From Flavobacteriales bacterium UBA2104 (lineage in GTDB: Bacteria; Bacteroidota; Bacteroidia; Flavobacteriales_D; Crocinitomicaceae): a DNA stretch of 16,238 nucleotides. The stretch spans positions 1 to 16,238 of the forward strand of contig DCYS01000018.1 in assembly GCA_002331485.1 (NCBI GenBank). Reading direction: 5' to 3'. The position numbers and the translations under genes were made by a program. Below the pieces are notes generated by a model. The model was given only the letters and a program-made list of their open reading frames with translations. It was not told the origin of the DNA and searched no databases. Positions 14,715-16,238 of the stretch are shown piece after piece; position 1 is the stretch's first letter, and each line of letters opens with the position of its first letter.

Positions 14715-15305
14715 ATGCAGTTGGGTAAAATTGTTTCGATTACTTGCTTGACCTATGTGATCTATGGTGTTACCAGTGCTTTTCAATTTGGAACTTTTTT
14801 ACCGCCAATACCTCTGAAACCATTCATTTATTTGCTTTTTGTGATCTTGGGAGTGGCTTATATTATATACCATAGATTAAGCAAATTCAATTATTTTTTA
14901 TTAGCCTGGATCCTTTTAGTTGCTGTGAATTCAAACGCTTTTCTTGAAGTTTTTACTTCGACTGAGAACATGATACTCTATGAGTCAAAGTATCAGGTTT
15001 TATTAGAATTGATAAAGGTTATTTTATTTGGTATTCATGGCATGCTCCTTTTGTTCATCATCACAAAAGATGATAGGAGGTATGGTATTTTCTTTCTACC
15101 GCTTATTGGCGGAATTACGTTTCATTTTCTTTCAAGCGCTGACTTTCCTTTTCAAGCGGTAATAATTGGATGGGCGATGCTCATGTTCATACTTGACCGA
15201 GCTTTCGGTGAAAAGTATCGGGAATTATTTAGGCTGTCGCCAATCGTTTTTGGAATGGGAGTAGTAGAGGTAGTGGAGATGATCTCGTTATTGAATGCGG
15301 CTTAA
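14715..15305 (+). CDS. Hydrophobic membrane protein of unknown function
   Basis: I do not recognise this 196-residue protein. It has six or seven likely membrane helices at about 5-25, 35-53, 59-75, 95-117, 124-140, 146-162 and 174-192, joined by short loops. Charged loops include YHRLSKFN (52-59) and TKDDRRYG (117-124). There are no obvious catalytic or transport motifs. The ATG lies seven bases after the map stop, so it is probably expressed with map. Its TAA stop overlaps the stop of the convergent zinc-ribbon gene, and I see no terminator hairpin between the two genes. Confidence 0.7.
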   Translation: MQLGKIVSITCLTYVIYGVTSAFQFGTFLPPIPLKPFIYLLFVILGVAYIIYHRLSKFNYFLLAWILLVAVNSNAFLEVFTSTENMILYESKYQVLLELIKVILFGIHGMLLLFIITKDDRRYGIFFLPLIGGITFHFLSSADFPFQAVIIGWAMLMFILDRAFGEKYRELFRLSPIVFGMGVVEVVEMISLLNAA

Positions 15306-15649
15306 TTTGCCTTTTTAACAAATTCAGATTTTAGTGCCATTGCACCAAAGCCCTTTATCTTGCAATCAATGTTGTGATCTCCGTCCTTTAGTTTGATGTT
15401 TTTAACTTTCGTACCTGCTTTGATAGGTTTAGGTGCTCCTTTTACTGGAAGGTCTTTGATCACAGTAACATCATCACCATCATTAAGAACATTTCCATTT
15501 GCATCTTTTATTTGTGGTTCTGCATCACCTTCTTCAAGAGAATCTTCTTTTTCAGACCATTCGTGACCGCACTCCGGACAGATGATCAACATTCCTTGTG
15601 GATAACCATAGGGAGAACTGCACTCGGGACATTTGTATTCCTTTTCCAT
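15302..15649 (-). CDS. yjdM: YjdM/PhnA-type zinc-ribbon protein
   Basis: A 115-residue soluble protein of the YjdM family, historically called PhnA or 'alkylphosphonate utilization protein', although the E. coli member is not part of the C-P lyase pathway. The N-terminal zinc ribbon has the four ligands Cys7, Cys10, Cys24 and Cys27 (KCPEC and CPECGHEW). The C-terminal domain carries the family blocks VLNDGDDVTVIKDLPVKG, IKAGTKVKNIKL, HNIDCKIKGFGAMALKSEFVKK. Length is normal for the family. A close promoter lies directly before the ATG, leaving almost no leader. The biochemical role is unknown. Confidence 0.92.
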   Translation of the reverse strand: MEKEYKCPECSSPYGYPQGMLIICPECGHEWSEKEDSLEEGDAEPQIKDANGNVLNDGDDVTVIKDLPVKGAPKPIKAGTKVKNIKLKDGDHNIDCKIKGFGAMALKSEFVKKAN

Positions 15650-15653
15650 GGTA

Positions 15654-15682
15654 CAAAGTTAATGTAGTTTACAACTTACAAA
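15654..15682 (-). promoter_or_regulatory. Promoter of yjdM
   Basis: On the minus strand TTTG (15682-15679) is followed after 17 bases by TAACTTTG (15661-15654). The box ends only four bases before the ATG at 15649, so transcription should begin at or next to the start codon, suggesting a leaderless or nearly leaderless mRNA. Confidence 0.6.
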
Positions 15683-15755
15683 ATGATATTTGTTAGTTTC
15701 ATTAGCTTCTTTCTTAGTACGTTATTTTTTGACTCGAAAATTTTACTCAAAATGG

Positions 15756-15785
15756 TTTGAATAATGTATTGATTTTATATTTTTG
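15756..15785 (+). promoter_or_regulatory. Promoter of the tRNA-Ser gene
   Basis: TTTG (15756-15759) and TATTTTTG (15778-15785) are 18 bases apart, the same spacing as the rpmH promoter. The predicted start near 15791 lies about 36 bases before the mature tRNA 5' end. Confidence 0.7.
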
Positions 15786-15826
15786 CACTCCGCAACAATA
15801 TTATGTTGCCGTTATTTGAAATACTA

Positions 15827-15913
15827 GGTGAGGTGGGTGAGTGGCTTAAACCACATGTTTGCTAAACATGCGTACGTTAACGCGTACCGGGGGTTCGAAT
15901 CCCCCTCTCACCG
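15827..15913 (+). tRNA. tRNA-Ser(GCT)
   Basis: An 87-base class II tRNA. The acceptor arms GGTGAGG and TCTCACC pair over seven bases (last pair G-T), with discriminator G at 15913. The anticodon stem CATGT/ACATG encloses the loop TTGCTAA with anticodon GCT (15861-15863), reading AGC and AGT serine codons. A long variable arm (CGTACGTTAACGCGTAC) and the T arm GGGGG-TTCGAAT-CCCCC complete the fold. CCA is not encoded; the next bases are CAAAA. Confidence 0.97.
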
Positions 15914-16078
15914 CAAAACGGTAATTCTCAGCACAAACTGGGGATGAGAACCCAACGGGGTTCGAACCGTAGCGGAACAAAGTGAAGCGAAGCTCAATGA
16001 AAATTTCAGGGTTTCGTCGTTTAAATGTTCTGTAAGACAGTCAGAAAGCATTTAAGTATGTTTTTTTACTGTAAATTT
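15914..16078 (+). other. Structured non-coding stretch with a T-arm-like palindrome
   Basis: No open reading frame is seen here. ACGGT (15918-15922) can pair with ACCGT (15966-15970), enclosing TTCTCA (15925-15930)/TGAGAA (15945-15950) and CCC (15951-15953)/GGG (15958-15960). The part CGGGGTTCGAACCGT (15956-15970) resembles a tRNA T arm and holds the palindrome GGTTCGAACC. TGAAAATTTCA (15998-16008) is another near-perfect inverted repeat. It could be a trailer structure of the tRNA-Ser transcript, a tRNA remnant or a copy of an intergenic repeat; sequence alone does not decide. Confidence 0.45.
16021..16068 (+). terminator. Possible terminator of the tRNA-Ser transcript
   Basis: TTAAATG (16021-16027) pairs with CATTTAA (16049-16055), with an inner CTGT (16030-16033)/ACAG (16037-16040) stem, followed by GTATG and eight T. 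The stem is AT-rich and interrupted, so it is a weak candidate. Confidence 0.4.
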
Positions 16079-16109
16079 ATTGCAGAGCAGAAAAAGCTTG
16101 TTATCTTTG
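16079..16109 (+). promoter_or_regulatory. Promoter of the downstream tRNA
   Basis: ATTG (16079-16082, one mismatch to TTTG) and TATCTTTG (16102-16109) are 19 bases apart. The -7 box is identical to that of rpmH. Transcription would begin near 16115, about 95 bases before the tRNA at 16209. Confidence 0.6.
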
Positions 16110-16208
16110 CAGCCGCATTCGAGTTAAAATAATTACTCGAAATTGTAGAGAAGCTCTTGAAAGCGATTAAGAGCAAATTGAAATAGAAAACGAATTCATT
16201 TTATAGTT

Positions 16209-16238
16209 CGGGGTGTAGCGTAGCCCGGTTATCGCGCC
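16209..16238 (+). tRNA. Partial tRNA, probably tRNA-Pro
   Basis: The 5' acceptor strand CGGGGTG, the bases TA, and the D arm GCGTAGCCCGGTTATCGC match the start of bacterial tRNA-Pro, one of the few bacterial tRNAs beginning with C. The window ends before the anticodon, so the identity rests on the first 30 bases only. Confidence 0.8.

Noticed and set aside
1..16238. Mobile element, prophage, CRISPR or defence island
   Set aside because: No integrase, transposase, repeat-spacer array, toxin-antitoxin pair or restriction gene was seen on either strand; the tRNA genes at the right end have no adjacent integrase within the window.

Overview
The window looks like ordinary chromosome from a member of the Bacteroidota, most likely Flavobacteriales. 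Four things point there: AT-rich DNA; the Bacteroidota promoter pattern (TTTG, 17-20 bases, TAnnTTTG) in front of several genes; start codons mostly without a Shine-Dalgarno sequence; and tRNAs without an encoded CCA. DUF2807, DUF4139 and DUF6089-like proteins fit the same phylum. The assignment is inference from sequence features; no database search was possible.

Layout. Positions 1-277 hold two strong terminators around a short non-coding stretch. A secreted DUF4139 protein (278-1966, +) follows. From 8173 down to 2029 runs a tight minus-strand block of eight genes that looks like one operon: dihydroorotate dehydrogenase (pyrD), HMG-CoA lyase, a DUF2807 surface protein, two small lipoproteins, a glutamine amidotransferase homologue that has lost its catalytic Cys and His, a fused SpmA-SpmB-like membrane protein, and a four-helix membrane protein. 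Most junctions overlap or are under 25 bases. Upstream are an outer-membrane beta-barrel protein (8248-9207, -), a tocopherol-cyclase-family protein (9321-10277, -) and an MsbA-type ABC exporter (10314-12140, -).

The exporter diverges from rpmH (ribosomal protein bL34, 12297-12455), a small gene with a strong promoter and its own terminator. On the plus strand come sucC (succinyl-CoA ligase beta subunit), map (methionine aminopeptidase) and a hydrophobic membrane protein. The last of these converges on a minus-strand yjdM/phnA-type zinc-ribbon gene. The right end holds tRNA-Ser(GCT), about 295 bases of structured non-coding DNA, and the start of a tRNA that looks like tRNA-Pro.

Functionally this is housekeeping (pyrimidine synthesis, leucine/ketone-body catabolism, TCA cycle, translation, N-terminal methionine removal) mixed with envelope proteins. 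I found no CRISPR array, insertion sequence, phage gene or defence cassette. The most unusual items are the amidotransferase-like pseudoenzyme next to the SpmA-SpmB fusion in the pyrD operon, the T-arm-like structured stretch between the two tRNAs, and the tocopherol-cyclase-family gene beside the ABC exporter. Promoter positions also argue for shorter starts of the ABC exporter and map, and for a nearly leaderless yjdM mRNA.
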